From Asparagopsis taxiformis (Eukaryota; Rhodophyta; Florideophyceae; Bonnemaisoniales; Bonnemaisoniaceae): a stretch of 64,000 bases of DNA. Shown here one piece after another: positions 29,366 to 38,957 of the stretch. The notes below the pieces were generated by a model. The model did not search any database and had not been told where the DNA came from. It worked only from the letters and a program-made list of their open reading frames with translations. Location: assembly GCA_030407315.1 (NCBI GenBank), contig JALQPE010003263.1, positions 124,001-188,000 of the forward strand, read 5' to 3'. A program made the position numbers and the translations under genes. Positions within the stretch are counted from its first letter, which is position 1, and each line of letters starts with the position of its first letter.

Positions 29366-30286
29366 TTATATCTTTGAACATTGCACATAGACCCCGGAGC
29401 CCCGAACAGGGATAGGCTCACCATCTGCCGTTTTCCACCTCCCATAATTCACCTTGGGACCTCCAATAGTATCAACAGATTCCGCCTTGAAACCAAACTT
29501 TGCCACAAAACCAACAGGGTCCTCTATCGTCGATCTAAACATCTTCCGAACTTTCTGACGCGATTCAGAAAGTTCAGTAACAGCCGAGAAACAAACCGCA
29601 GATCCCTCAACACTCAGCTGTTCCAAAACCTTGAACACACCCTCCACCTCCTTCTCCGTCAAATAATAAAGCACACCCTCCATCAACCACACCGTGCGCA
29701 CCTGCGGATCAAAACCAGCCGCCTCCAGCTTCATCCCCCAGGACGAGTCGCCCAGATCGGCGCAAATTCTGTGCACGGTCTTGGCCCTGATCTCTGGCGC
29801 GGGGTGTATCTTGCGCAGCAGTCGCTCCTTGAGCTGCAGCACATCGGCGCGGTCGAGTTCGAACACATCGACGGCGTCGCTCAGATTGTGCAGACGGTAC
29901 GCGCGCGAATCCATACCGGCGCCGAGCAGCACCAGCTGGATGCGCTCGTTCAACTGCGCGCCCAGATGCGAATTGGCAAAGTCGTCAAAGTAGCGCGTGC
30001 GAATCGCAATACGTGCCGTTGCAGACGACGAACGCGACCGTACGCGCGCCATAGCCGCCGGTCCGGCCAGCGCTTCTGCTAGCGGATCGGTGAATAGTCG
30101 CGTCGCACTTGGAAGATTGCTCTCTATTGCTCGCAGCGCTGCACACGTCTGAGACGTGGTGGACACCGTGCCGTCCGGTAGATTGGCTTCGTTGGCCTGG
30201 AAGTCAAAACTCAGGATTGAGCTGGTCAGACGACTGAGACTGGATAGAAGTAGACTGCTCTGTGTATTGGACGGCATTTGGGACAT
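29366..30286 (-). CDS. LCMT-family SAM-dependent methyltransferase
   Basis: 306 residues of the leucine carboxyl methyltransferase superfamily (PPM1 and the large bacterial/algal group of uncharacterised O-methyltransferases). Visible features: an early TSQTCAALRAIES segment and TRLFTDPLAEALAG, both typical of the family's N-terminus. The SAM-binding loop is VLLGAGMDSRAYRL near residue 118, followed by the acidic VFELDRADVLQLK. ICADLGDSSW comes next and VWLMEGVLYYLTEKE near 205 ends motif IV. The substrate is unknown, since members range from PP2A to small-molecule carboxylates. The many bacterial-like features do not prove transfer. No transit peptide is clear. It is transcribed in the same direction as the MenF-MenD gene upstream. 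Confidence 0.85.
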   Translation of the reverse strand: MSQMPSNTQSSLLLSSLSRLTSSILSFDFQANEANLPDGTVSTTSQTCAALRAIESNLPSATRLFTDPLAEALAGPAAMARVRSRSSSATARIAIRTRYFDDFANSHLGAQLNERIQLVLLGAGMDSRAYRLHNLSDAVDVFELDRADVLQLKERLLRKIHPAPEIRAKTVHRICADLGDSSWGMKLEAAGFDPQVRTVWLMEGVLYYLTEKEVEGVFKVLEQLSVEGSAVCFSAVTELSESRQKVRKMFRSTIEDPVGFVAKFGFKAESVDTIGGPKVNYGRWKTADGEPIPVRGSGVYVQCSKI

Positions 30287-30826
30287 GGTGGATTGGTGGT
30301 GGTGGTGTGTGTGAGTGGTTGGTGTTGAGATGTCCAGACTCTGTGCTCTGCTCTGTACGTTGATATACTGTATTTGATTCAGTGATAAAACATAGGGTCA
30401 AAAGGCCACATTTCTTTTCTACGAGGGTCACTATCTATCATTGAACTGTGATGGTATTAAAGATGCAGTTGGTGGAGGATAATTGGTACATGTACGGAGA
30501 CATAGCTCATGCTGCACCAGACGAGACATGTATATCAAGTGCTTCCACCATTGCAATTGATTGCTGATAGAGAGATATGGATTGGTTTGTAAAGACCAGC
30601 GTGTGGAGACAAGAGTCACGAGACGACGGCGATGAATTTGCTCACGACATCCTATGGCGTCATAGTTAAGGAATACATGTCGGAGACAGCTTGTGAATTG
30701 CAAACCAATTGTTGGCAACGGCATCAGTTGAGGCTTCTAGAAGGGGTCGATGGTTCTGATCCACGCATACTCTACAGTAACAAATAGATCTCGCAGATTA
30801 CACTGCTGTCGACATGTTATTAATTT
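30287..30826. other. Intergenic, no gene seen
   Basis: 540 bases between two minus-strand genes. It has a short GGT/GTGT-rich stretch at 30296-30330. A 97-codon minus frame at 30431-30724 has no coding signs. Confidence 0.4.
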
Positions 30827-33800
30827 TTAATTTTTAGTTAAGATCGTACTCACTTGTTGCAGCACGGCGGCCTCAAGACGCCTGTGCAACGCGGCATTGG
30901 TCGCATGATCGCGCGGAACGAACGCTTCGATCAGTCGATGCCCATCAGTCACGCAACTCGTAGCTTTCCTCACGTCGTCCACCGTATATGCGGCATGATA
31001 CTTCAAGCCAAACGTATCACATACATGTTTAAACGAGACCTGATGCGGCGTGTTGAACACCGGTGTAAACACTTGTCGATACTTCGCAACTGGCAGCATG
31101 GAGAATATGCCGCCTCCCGAGTTGTTCACAACAACTATAGTTACAGCCGTGCACTTACTTGTATTTCCCTCCCGTAACATGTGCAATGCGTTCAAGTCGT
31201 GCAGCATGGACATGTCACCGAGCACTATGGTCACCGGAAGCGCCAAACCTATTCCGTATCCAATGCCAGACGAGATGATGCCGTCAATTCCACTGGCGCC
31301 ACGATTACCATCGACTTTACAGTGCAAACCATCTTTTCTCCTGCTACCAAACGCGTCAAAATCTCGGATCGGCATTGAGTTTCCAACAAAAAGTGCACTC
31401 GGTTGCACCAGTGCTTCGGAAATTGCACGTGCACACCATGGCTCGACCAACGCATCCTCTTCAACGCTCGACATCATTCCTGCAAAGTGACTGCCGACTT
31501 TTTCCGATATTTCTGTCAAGACGCAGAGGGGGTTATCTTCTCGTTCCGAATCGCCTTCTTGCGATAAAGGTGATAATTGTGCCTCGTACAAAACGTCAGA
31601 TATCGTTGCAAATATTCTGTGAGTCAATGTATGCAGTGGATCACTACGTTGTGTGCCATCAGACACTAGCACATGCAAAAATTCTTCTTCTCTCGGCAAC
31701 CTGCTGGCTACGCTCATCATCTTACATATTCGCTTGGATGTGATCCGTTCCCCAAACTGCAACACGGCGTCTGGTATCAGCTGCTTCAACACAAGTTGAG
31801 AACTATAGATCTGATCAGCGTAATGTACAACTTTAGAGCTACAGTTCGCAAACCGCAGACCTCCGCAGATATCTGAGAGAATAGGCCAGTTCAGCCATTC
31901 TGATATCTCGCACACGGCCAATGCGTCGTCAATGTTCTGTACACATCCATTCCCGCCGCCGACAATTATCAGTCCCGCTTTTCTGCTTCTCAATTTGTCG
32001 AAAACGTTGCCCATTCCAGCGCTCCTGCGGAGACAGCCCGCGTCAAAAATTGCCGTGTTCTCATGCTCAGCCGCATATGAAGAGTAACTTGTCAATGGTT
32101 GTAATGAATGCTGCCATCTTGCACCAACACTAGCGATACAACTGCGATCCCACGGCTGTGGATCTGGGCACAGCTTTTCTCGAAACATCATATTCAGATG
32201 CACTGGACCACGAGATACTGGTCCTGAACATACAAGATGATGTGAATGCGAGCTCCCAGATTTTTGAACACCGTAATCTATATCGCTCAGCAGGTTTCGT
32301 AGCGGAATTTCATTGCTCGGACATGGAAAATCCTTGAACCAGCGCGTATACACGCTGAATATACCTGGTTGGTGGATGGCTTGGTTTGCTCCAATGTCGC
32401 GAAGCTCTGGTGGTCTGTCTGCTGTCAAAATAATCATAGGAATGCTATCCATTGACGCCTCTACAACAGCTGGTAACAGATTGGCGACAGCTGTTCCCGA
32501 ACTCGTGATGACAGCAGCCGCTCGTTTTGTCGCTCTGGCGTAGCCAACGGCTAGAAATCCTGCTCCTCTTTCGTCATGTGCGATGTGAATTGTCGCATGC
32601 CTAGATTTCACCGCCCCTATAGCTAGTGGAGCTGACCGAGAGCCAGGTGAGATGAAAAATGTATTTACACCGTTTCTGCACAGCTCCTCCACACAGCAAC
32701 AGCCCCACAAAGCATTGAGATTAGGCATTTCGCTCAATTTAGACGGGTCGAAGTAGCCCTGAAATTTCTCCGAGGGTATCACGTCTGGCGAAATATTTAT
32801 CGGAGTGTCAATTGCAAACGAGTTCATGTAAGGAGATGGTGCTTGGAGAGTAGACCTATAGGGAGGACTATGGTCAAATTGGCGGTCAGAAGGCAAATTG
32901 GATCGAACGGTATTTCGGAGATCTGGAATGTTGTCCGTACGTTCGTATGCTTGGTCTTGAATAGCATGGTCGGTGAAACCATTTTGTCTCTTGTCTATAG
33001 CACCGAACGATGAATTGTCACCATGTTCTCTGTTGGCGATCGCGTCGTTGGGCAATTGCTGGGTACCTTGAAACATGTCTATGAAAGCGGACATCTTGAG
33101 CTCTGTCTCATCCCACTCCGACTTACTTTCTGAAGCCTGCACAATGCCACTTCCAGCAAACGCAGTTACACAATCGCCGTGCATCAAGGCAGAGCGAATT
33201 GCAACACAAAATTCGCCATCGTGACGGGAAAACCATCCCAAGGGACCAGCGAACAAACCGCGGTCGAAATCCTCAAATGTAGACAGTTGTCGCTTTGTGA
33301 ACTCACGAGGAAGGCCGCAAACAGCTGGTGTAGGATGCATGGCACTGAGTAGGCGATAAAGCATAGTTTCTGAAGAATTGGATGCTGGGTTTGCGACTGG
33401 AAACTGGCCGCGGATGTCTGTCGCTAGATGCATGAGGCGTGGGAGACGGCGTACGTGTGGACCGTTCGTTTCCGGCTGGACACCACAATCGGAGAGGGCT
33501 GTTCGAATGTAATCTACGACAAAACGATGTTCTTCAAGGTTTTTCTGACCGAGTAGCTCTGAAAGCAGATCGCTTTCATCTCCGTCTGTACTACGACGAA
33601 CTGTTGCCGCAAGTGCCTCTGTGAGGATGTTGCGGCCTTCAAGATGGAATAAGCGTTCTGGAGTGCAGCCTAGAAAGGCGCTTTGGTGATCAAGTTGTAT
33701 ACAAAACAGGTAAGTAGATCGTGTGGCTGGAGATGCTGGCTCGTCCAGGGCTGCGAGTATTTGGAAAGGATTGGGGGCAGCATTTGGGTGAAATGTGAAT

Positions 33801-34465
33801 CGCTTGCGTCGGGCCAGTACGATTTTGTCATAGAGATTTGCGGAAAGTTGAGAGAGTATTGTCGATATGGAGGAATCCCATCTACGAAAAGTGGTAAGGT
33901 CGGCTGTGTATGCGGCACGGGGGAGCATGAGGGGTGGAGCAGAATGGGCGGGGGAGGTGGTCGCGATACGGGACAACAACGGGCGAATGAGTTGGACCGA
34001 AGCGAGATCAGGTATATTACAGGCAAGAAAATGGACACCGGAATGATCACGATAAATTTCAACAGCCGGTAACACAAAGACATAGCCTTGATACGGACGC
34101 CAGAGGGGGTCGCGTTGAGCGTCGGGGTCGTCGTCAAAGCGACGGGCGCCGTAGAAGCGCATGGCGGGATGGGCGGGGTGGAGAATGCGAGCCAATCGGA
34201 GCTGGACATCGGAAGTGAATAGCGGGCCGGTGGCGAGATGAGCAAAGCCTAGCGCAGCGACTTCGAATTGACGATCTCGGGCGCGGAAGAAGAGTTTCTG
34301 CGGACAGACATGTTGTCGCAGCCAGGCGAGCAGGCCGGCGGGCGGCGCGGCTATGCACACGGTGAGTCGGGTTGCAGGCGCGTCATTGCGCGGAATTGAA
34401 ACCGTCTCTAGATGTGAGAGCAGATGGTTGGCGGCTGTGCGTAGCGAGAATTGACGTGGCGCCAT
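30827..34465 (-). CDS. MenF-MenD fusion: isochorismate synthase + SEPHCHC synthase
   Basis: Bifunctional first half of the phylloquinone/menaquinone pathway: chorismate to isochorismate, then addition of the 2-oxoglutarate-derived unit with thiamine diphosphate. Residues 1-about 470 are the isochorismate synthase: YDKIVLARRKRFTF near 213 carries the general-base Lys. EALAATVRRS, AVCGLPREFTKRQL, then DRGLFAGPLGWF and AGSGIVQASESKSEWDETELK follow. A linker of about 100 polar residues follows. MenD spans about 585-1200: FFISPGSRSAPLA near 607, HDERGAGFLAVGYARATKR and SSGTAVANLLPAVVEAS. Near the C-terminus come VDGNRGASGIDG, GDMSMLHDLNAL near 1083 (the ThDP/Mg site, usually GDLSFLHD) and VVNNSGGGIFSMLP. 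No frameshift or intron. The first 15-20 residues are basic but no clear long transit peptide is visible. Head-to-head with menB. Confidence 0.92.
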   Translation of the reverse strand: MAPRQFSLRTAANHLLSHLETVSIPRNDAPATRLTVCIAAPPAGLLAWLRQHVCPQKLFFRARDRQFEVAALGFAHLATGPLFTSDVQLRLARILHPAHPAMRFYGARRFDDDPDAQRDPLWRPYQGYVFVLPAVEIYRDHSGVHFLACNIPDLASVQLIRPLLSRIATTSPAHSAPPLMLPRAAYTADLTTFRRWDSSISTILSQLSANLYDKIVLARRKRFTFHPNAAPNPFQILAALDEPASPATRSTYLFCIQLDHQSAFLGCTPERLFHLEGRNILTEALAATVRRSTDGDESDLLSELLGQKNLEEHRFVVDYIRTALSDCGVQPETNGPHVRRLPRLMHLATDIRGQFPVANPASNSSETMLYRLLSAMHPTPAVCGLPREFTKRQLSTFEDFDRGLFAGPLGWFSRHDGEFCVAIRSALMHGDCVTAFAGSGIVQASESKSEWDETELKMSAFIDMFQGTQQLPNDAIANREHGDNSSFGAIDKRQNGFTDHAIQDQAYERTDNIPDLRNTVRSNLPSDRQFDHSPPYRSTLQAPSPYMNSFAIDTPINISPDVIPSEKFQGYFDPSKLSEMPNLNALWGCCCVEELCRNGVNTFFISPGSRSAPLAIGAVKSRHATIHIAHDERGAGFLAVGYARATKRAAAVITSSGTAVANLLPAVVEASMDSIPMIILTADRPPELRDIGANQAIHQPGIFSVYTRWFKDFPCPSNEIPLRNLLSDIDYGVQKSGSSHSHHLVCSGPVSRGPVHLNMMFREKLCPDPQPWDRSCIASVGARWQHSLQPLTSYSSYAAEHENTAIFDAGCLRRSAGMGNVFDKLRSRKAGLIIVGGGNGCVQNIDDALAVCEISEWLNWPILSDICGGLRFANCSSKVVHYADQIYSSQLVLKQLIPDAVLQFGERITSKRICKMMSVASRLPREEEFLHVLVSDGTQRSDPLHTLTHRIFATISDVLYEAQLSPLSQEGDSEREDNPLCVLTEISEKVGSHFAGMMSSVEEDALVEPWCARAISEALVQPSALFVGNSMPIRDFDAFGSRRKDGLHCKVDGNRGASGIDGIISSGIGYGIGLALPVTIVLGDMSMLHDLNALHMLREGNTSKCTAVTIVVVNNSGGGIFSMLPVAKYRQVFTPVFNTPHQVSFKHVCDTFGLKYHAAYTVDDVRKATSCVTDGHRLIEAFVPRDHATNAALHRRLEAAVLQQVSTILTKN

Positions 34466-35016
34466 GTTGGATGGATTGGCTGCGGTGCCCGACTACGTAA
34501 TGATGCGCAGGTGTCACATATGAGGACGTGCGAGACGGCTGGTGATGATGACAATTGTTGTGTCACTACGCGAGCTTGGTCGATCACAGCAGGTTTTATT
34601 GGCGAGATTGCAGATCTCTGCCCGTGCCTGCTCGGAGGTTTTTGGTGACCAATTGAGATGGATTTCGCCGTGTGCGATGCACAAATCCATTGGTATGACA
34701 ACGGCACATTGTTTCCAGGACTTGTCCTTGCCATTGTCATACTTGAAAATTTTCCGTTGTTTTCGCGCCTATGCGCAGATATTTTATCAATTTACTCTTG
34801 GATTATTCTCAAACTTGTACTGATATTTTCGACTCTCGATCTCGCCCATTGCCATACGTGTTTATGCCAATCAAATTTCGCCCAACTATTATTGTACCAC
34901 TCTACACCACCAACCGTCTCAACGATCAGCTCTGAGCTCCAATCCCCAAAATGTAAAGTATCGACCTCGTCCAACCCATTGTGGACCAATCCGATCCTCC
35001 ACCGAACAAGTCCGCA
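34466..35016. promoter_or_regulatory. Bidirectional region between menF-D and menB
   Basis: 551 bases separating two divergent start codons of the same pathway. It includes a CCAAT box, TGCCAATCAAA at 34865-34875, and another CAAT-like site near 34647. Shared control is inferred from layout. Overlapping short frames have no coding character. Confidence 0.45.
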
Positions 35017-35936
35017 ATGTCCCCGTCACTGCCCGCCATTCGTCCCGCCTGCGCGTGGACCCGCATCCCAATAGACTCGCTTGAAAACCTGACAGACATC
35101 CGATATGAAATCTCGCCATCCGGCATCGCCAAAATCACCATAAACCGTCCGAAACTACACAACGCCTTCCGGCCACGAACGCTACTCGAACTCGAACATG
35201 TCTTCCGCCACGCCCGCGACGCTCCCGCAGTCCGCATTGTAATTCTCACTGGCGAGGGAACGCGCGCCTTCTGCTCCGGCGGCGATCAGTCCGTGCGCGG
35301 CCACGGCGGTTACGTCGGATCCGACGGCGTGCCGCGTCTCGCCGTGCTGGATCTGCACATCATGATGCGTCGCCTGCCCAAAGTCGTCATCGCCATGGTG
35401 GCCGGCTATGCCGTCGGCGGTGGACATATTCTGCATCTCGTATGCGATCTCACCATTTCGGCCGACAATGCGATTTACGGCCAGACAGGGCCCAAGGTGG
35501 GCAGTTTTGACGGCGGGTATGGCAGTAGTTATTTGTCCAGAATTGTTGGACAGAAAAAGGCCAGGGAGATTTGGTACCTGTGCAAGCAATATGACGCGTT
35601 GGAAGCGCTGCGAATGGGCTTGGTGAATACAGTCGTCCCGTTGCAGCAGCTGGAGGTGAAACGGTGCGTTGGTGCGAGCAGATTTTGGAGAAGAGTCCGA
35701 CCGCTATTGCGTGCATTAAGGCAGCGATGAACGCGGACGGTGATGGCCATGCTGGCTTGAGTCAGCTGGCTGGAGAGGCGACGCGGCTGTTCTATCAGAG
35801 TGAGGAAGGCAAGGAGGGGAAGACGGCATTTTTGGAAAAGCGAAAGCCTCGGTTTACGGACTATGTCACACCGGAGGAGCCGAGGAACGAGGTGGTTGCG
35901 GCGTCAGTACAGGGGCGTTTGAGATCGCGATTGTAG
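35017..35936 (+). CDS. MenB, DHNA-CoA synthase, with apparent 1-base frameshift
   Basis: Crotonase-fold enzyme that closes o-succinylbenzoyl-CoA to 1,4-dihydroxy-2-naphthoyl-CoA. ATG 35017 begins [10 protein letters not shown]. Core motifs: [15 protein letters not shown], oxyanion-hole [22 protein letters not shown], and active-site [20 protein letters not shown]. Around 35655 the frame changes: after VPLQQLE the first frame runs into an Arg-rich stretch and stops at 35730. The minus-1 frame instead gives [39 protein letters not shown] and FLEKRKPRF, all standard MenB sequence, to TAG at 35936. One base is missing relative to an intact gene. The last residues are Ser-Arg-Leu, a PTS1-type peroxisomal signal; the Arabidopsis enzyme is also peroxisomal. 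Identity is certain; the reason for the shift is not. Confidence 0.9.
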
Positions 35937-36207
35937 ACGAATAGGATTGGATGAGAATGGTAAATGAACAGCTGTCAACTCAACGCTACCTAATTTGGTT
36001 TATGTTTTCGAGATAAAGACGACGTGGCGTGATATAGTCTAGTGTGGCTCACGGACATCGTTTACAAATCAGATGAGGAGCTCGCGGAAAACAGAGCACA
36101 AGAGATTGGCGAGTTCCATAGTAAGTGCATATTTCGCCGAGCGGTAAAACTCATTTCGCCGGCATATATCAAATGGGCAATTATGAGGAGTAAATGAGAT
36201 GTTGCCG
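35937..36207. other. Spacer between convergent genes
   Basis: 271 bases between menB and the ANL C-domain gene. No gene, repeat or terminator-like structure recognised. Confidence 0.4.
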
Positions 36208-36930
36208 TCACCCCTCGATAGGAAGGGGCGGCTTGATGCTTGGATCTCCTACCGTCTCTGCCAAAGCCTTTCTTGTAATACCGGACGGCAAGTTTTCCAG
36301 AAAGAAGAATCTCTTCGGCACCATAGCGGTCGCGAGATACTTTTGCGCATGCATCACGAGCATGGGTTCTGAAACACGAACATTTGGTTTGGGCACAACC
36401 GCGCAGTACACCTCATTACCATACTTGGAATCGGGGCGACCAAACGCTCGACAAACATTGACGAGCGGCGAGTTATTAATAGCACGCTCAACAACATCGA
36501 GATTGACGGAAACTCTCTTCACAATATACTCACTATCAGCTCCGTAACCGACATCACCATCGGGCGTTGCATCACGAATGGCCTGGGGGATTCCACCGGC
36601 GGCCAGACGGGCATCTTCAGCGACACGACGGGCCTCCTCCAGCGCGGCGGCAGATTCCTGCTCGGCAAAGGAAGCGGCCTGCACGGCGGCCTCGACCTCT
36701 GTCATATTAACTTCCATAATGAGCGGTTGGCTGCGCGTCTCGTCGATGTGCTGCTGTGCTTCGCGACAACGTAGCTGTGCTTCCGCAAGTTGCAGACGAA
36801 GCTTGGCCATTTGTTGTTCGTGTTTTGATTTGAGATCCTCCATCATCTGATACTGCGATTGTTCGAGCTTGTCGAGACGGGCGAGAATGCCAGCCGCTTT
36901 GCTGGAGCTATCGGAGCTGTCGGACGCCAT
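36208..36930 (-). CDS. Coiled coil fused to an orphan AMP-binding C-terminal domain
   Basis: 240 residues. After an acidic Ser-rich start (MASDSSDSSSKAAG) comes a long Gln/Glu/Ala-rich coiled coil (about 15-115). Residues about 140-230 match the small C-terminal domain of ANL enzymes (acyl-CoA synthetases, luciferase, NRPS A-domains): VERAINNSPLVNVCRAFGRP, DSKYGNEVYCAVV, then HAQKYLATAMVPKRFFFLEN and LPSGITRKAL. The large N-terminal adenylation domain is absent. In active ligases the last motif reads roughly LP-x-x-x-S-G-K-I-x-R-x-x-L, with a catalytic lysine after the glycine; here it is SGITRKAL with that lysine missing. So it is unlikely to be a ligase and may be a binding or regulatory module. 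Its closeness to menB is notable because MenE is an ANL enzyme, but this is not MenE. Confidence 0.75.
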   Translation of the reverse strand: MASDSSDSSSKAAGILARLDKLEQSQYQMMEDLKSKHEQQMAKLRLQLAEAQLRCREAQQHIDETRSQPLIMEVNMTEVEAAVQAASFAEQESAAALEEARRVAEDARLAAGGIPQAIRDATPDGDVGYGADSEYIVKRVSVNLDVVERAINNSPLVNVCRAFGRPDSKYGNEVYCAVVPKPNVRVSEPMLVMHAQKYLATAMVPKRFFFLENLPSGITRKALAETVGDPSIKPPLPIEG

Positions 36931-37431
36931 GACGACACGGACGGTTGGATTGTGGATGCGATCGGGTCGTGCGTGCGGACGTGCGGTTTGGTCGGTCTCG
37001 ATGCGACGGCGCTCAACGGATCGTGGAGTGTGAATGGAAGGCAGCGGGTGTGGACAGACAAAGTTGCTGAGTGGCTGGCGACGCGACGCGAGGCAGGGGA
37101 GCGCGTGGATTACACCGCAGACCGCTGTACAGCAGTTGCGTAGCGGCGTGCACAGTAGCTTGGGACATGATGATGAATGCGATCGATCGTTGCTGGTTTC
37201 ACATCCGATTTGGTAACGGCAGAATCTTGTTCTTCTCTCAAATTATCCATTTTTCAATATATCGTACCGCATCATACATCTCAATTACCCATTTGGCCGT
37301 TTGCCGCCCTTTGGTCACGCCGCAGGTTGCAGCGTGATCCTCCACCGTCACACCATCTCTCATCAAATCCGACCGCAACCCATCCATCCAATCGTGCATG
37401 TGCCGCGCCGCGCCTCATTGCCACCTTCACC
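36931..37431. other. Divergent promoter region, no gene seen
   Basis: 501 bases between the starts of the ANL-C gene (minus) and the p24 gene (plus). The p24 frame remains open upstream to 37177 but has no ATG suited as start. Nothing else recognised. Confidence 0.4.
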
Positions 37432-38133
37432 ATGCCGATGACCACAATCTCGACCCTATTGCTGCTCTTCTTCCTCCTTCAAGCCCAATTCCGTCCCACC
37501 CATAGCCTCCGTTTCTACCTCGCAGACCGCGAACGTCGCTGCTTCAAATTCGAAGCCGCCCACAACGCGCGCGTCCTCGGTCAACGCGCCATTGCAAACG
37601 GCAGAGGCCATGCCGTTCTATCCATCCAAGTCAAATCCGCAGATGGTACCACAGTCTACTCTTCCGAATCGGGCGACCCCAAAGACTCCAAATTCGCTTT
37701 CATGACCCCCGCCCGCACTGACGTGGACGACGATCACTACGATTACGAAGACTACGAAACCGACGCTACATTCACAGCCTGTCTCATGCTCGCCTTCGAC
37801 GCTCAAAGTCACCGCGCAGATGCCAAACGCGCTGTCATGTTCTGGATCCGCCCAGACACCAATCCTGACACGCAGCAGGGCACCGATCGTGCCAAGGACG
37901 AAGATGTCACTAGAGTGCAGCATTCCATGCAGACAATGCATATGGTCCTCTCGCAGATTGTCAAAGATCTCACCGAGCTGCAGCAGCGGGAAAAGCGTCT
38001 CACCATTCAAAGTGAACTCACCGGCAACATTCTCGTTCGATTTGCACTTGTTTCACTTTTGGTGCTCATCGTCACCGCTGTTTTGCAACTTCGGCACTTC
38101 AAGTCCTTCTTCAAGGCAAAGAAGTTGCTGTGA
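37432..38133 (+). CDS. p24/emp24 family cargo receptor (GOLD domain)
   Basis: Type I membrane protein of COPI/COPII vesicles in the early secretory pathway. ATG 37432 is chosen because it begins a classic signal peptide (MPMTTISTLLLLFFLLQAQF). A luminal GOLD domain follows (about 25-150) with the two Cys expected (ERRCFKFEA and FTACLMLAF) and an acidic insert DVDDDHYDYEDYE. A coiled-coil neck (QTMHMVLSQIVKDLTELQQR) and one transmembrane helix (FALVSLLVLIVTAVLQL) come next. The cytosolic tail is short, FKSFFKAKKLL: the di-lysine at -4/-3 fits the COPI retrieval signal and the Phe pairs fit COPII export. 233 residues, normal for the family. It converges with IF-3. Confidence 0.9.
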   Translation: MPMTTISTLLLLFFLLQAQFRPTHSLRFYLADRERRCFKFEAAHNARVLGQRAIANGRGHAVLSIQVKSADGTTVYSSESGDPKDSKFAFMTPARTDVDDDHYDYEDYETDATFTACLMLAFDAQSHRADAKRAVMFWIRPDTNPDTQQGTDRAKDEDVTRVQHSMQTMHMVLSQIVKDLTELQQREKRLTIQSELTGNILVRFALVSLLVLIVTAVLQLRHFKSFFKAKKLL

Positions 38134-38261
38134 GCGCCCAAACTTATCGCAAACCTTGTACATTGTATAAACACCCTAGTTTAGCGCCCATGTGGTCGTC
38201 ATGCCCCAACATCGCGAACCTCAAAGTTAGTTTAATACAATCATTATATTGCTGCCGCGTG

Positions 38262-38957
38262 CTAGTCCCTCGTCTCCTTGCTGATCTGCTCTCGCATCTT
38301 TCTAGGTAGAGGCTGTATCCAAAACTGCAACGGCTTTTTCTTCACCGGTTCTCCCATCTCATCTGTTCCCTCTTCCTCCTTGAACAAATCCGGAATACCA
38401 CCGCCATCCGCCAATCCCTGAACTTTGCCAAACTCCTGCAGATCTTCCGCCGCTCTGACAAGCGCCAATTTCGCATTTGCGTTCAGTCGACCCTGTCCAC
38501 GACGAAACTGCATGTACACCCTGACTCGATATCCACTCATAAGAAACTCCTTCGCTTGCCGCATTTTAATGCGCATGTCATGCGTATCCGTGGAGGGTGA
38601 CAATCGTATTTGTTTCAATACTCCCTCTCGTTTCTCCAATTTCTTACTCTCCCGACGCAGCTTTCGCGTTTGATAAGCCTTCTTCCTGCGCGCTTCTTCA
38701 AATGCTTCAAAATCTACCAATCGTACAATGACACCCGAAGCACCGCCACCCACTTTCATGACATCCAGGCCTTCCTGCCGTGCCTTTTGAACTGCATCGC
38801 GACCGGACATCATTCCGCAGTCAACTCCATCTGCTGATATCAGTCGTACGCGATCCAGACGAAATAGATCATCGTTTATGAGGCGTTGGGGTGCGTCCAA
38901 TCCTGTTGCTCGGGTGGCGAATAGACGAGACGATAAGCGCGGAAATATTCGCTGCAT
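38262..38957 (-). CDS. Organellar translation initiation factor IF-3
   Basis: Bacterial-type IF-3 that keeps small ribosomal subunits free and checks the start codon, here for the mitochondrion or plastid. The Met at 38957 (MQRIFPRLSSRLFATR) gives an Arg/Ser/Phe presequence of mitochondrial type. A second Met 12 codons upstream is possible. IF3-N: LINDDLFRLDRVRLISADGV then GGASGVIVRLVDFEAFEEAR. The linker helix is Lys/Arg-rich. IF3-C: KQIRLSPSTDTHDMRIKMRQ, AKEFLMSGYRVRVYMQFRRG, LQEFGKVQGL. An extra C-terminal tail of about 40 residues includes an acidic stretch. Total 231 residues. Mitochondrial rather than plastid location is only suggested by the presequence. Confidence 0.87.
   Translation of the reverse strand: MQRIFPRLSSRLFATRATGLDAPQRLINDDLFRLDRVRLISADGVDCGMMSGRDAVQKARQEGLDVMKVGGGASGVIVRLVDFEAFEEARRKKAYQTRKLRRESKKLEKREGVLKQIRLSPSTDTHDMRIKMRQAKEFLMSGYRVRVYMQFRRGQGRLNANAKLALVRAAEDLQEFGKVQGLADGGGIPDLFKEEEGTDEMGEPVKKKPLQFWIQPLPRKMREQISKETRD

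Noticed and set aside
28972..29415. 147-codon plus frame downstream of the DUF3493 gene
   Set aside because: Overlaps the 3' end of the methyltransferase gene and has the composition of antisense/non-coding DNA.
34981..35016. GTG at 34981 as the menB start
   Set aside because: Nuclear genes start with ATG; the first in-frame ATG is at 35017 and leaves the whole crotonase core.
36208..36930. MenE (o-succinylbenzoyl-CoA ligase) as identity of the ANL-like gene near menB
   Set aside because: Only the small C-terminal domain is present, no AMP-binding signature, and the catalytic lysine is missing.
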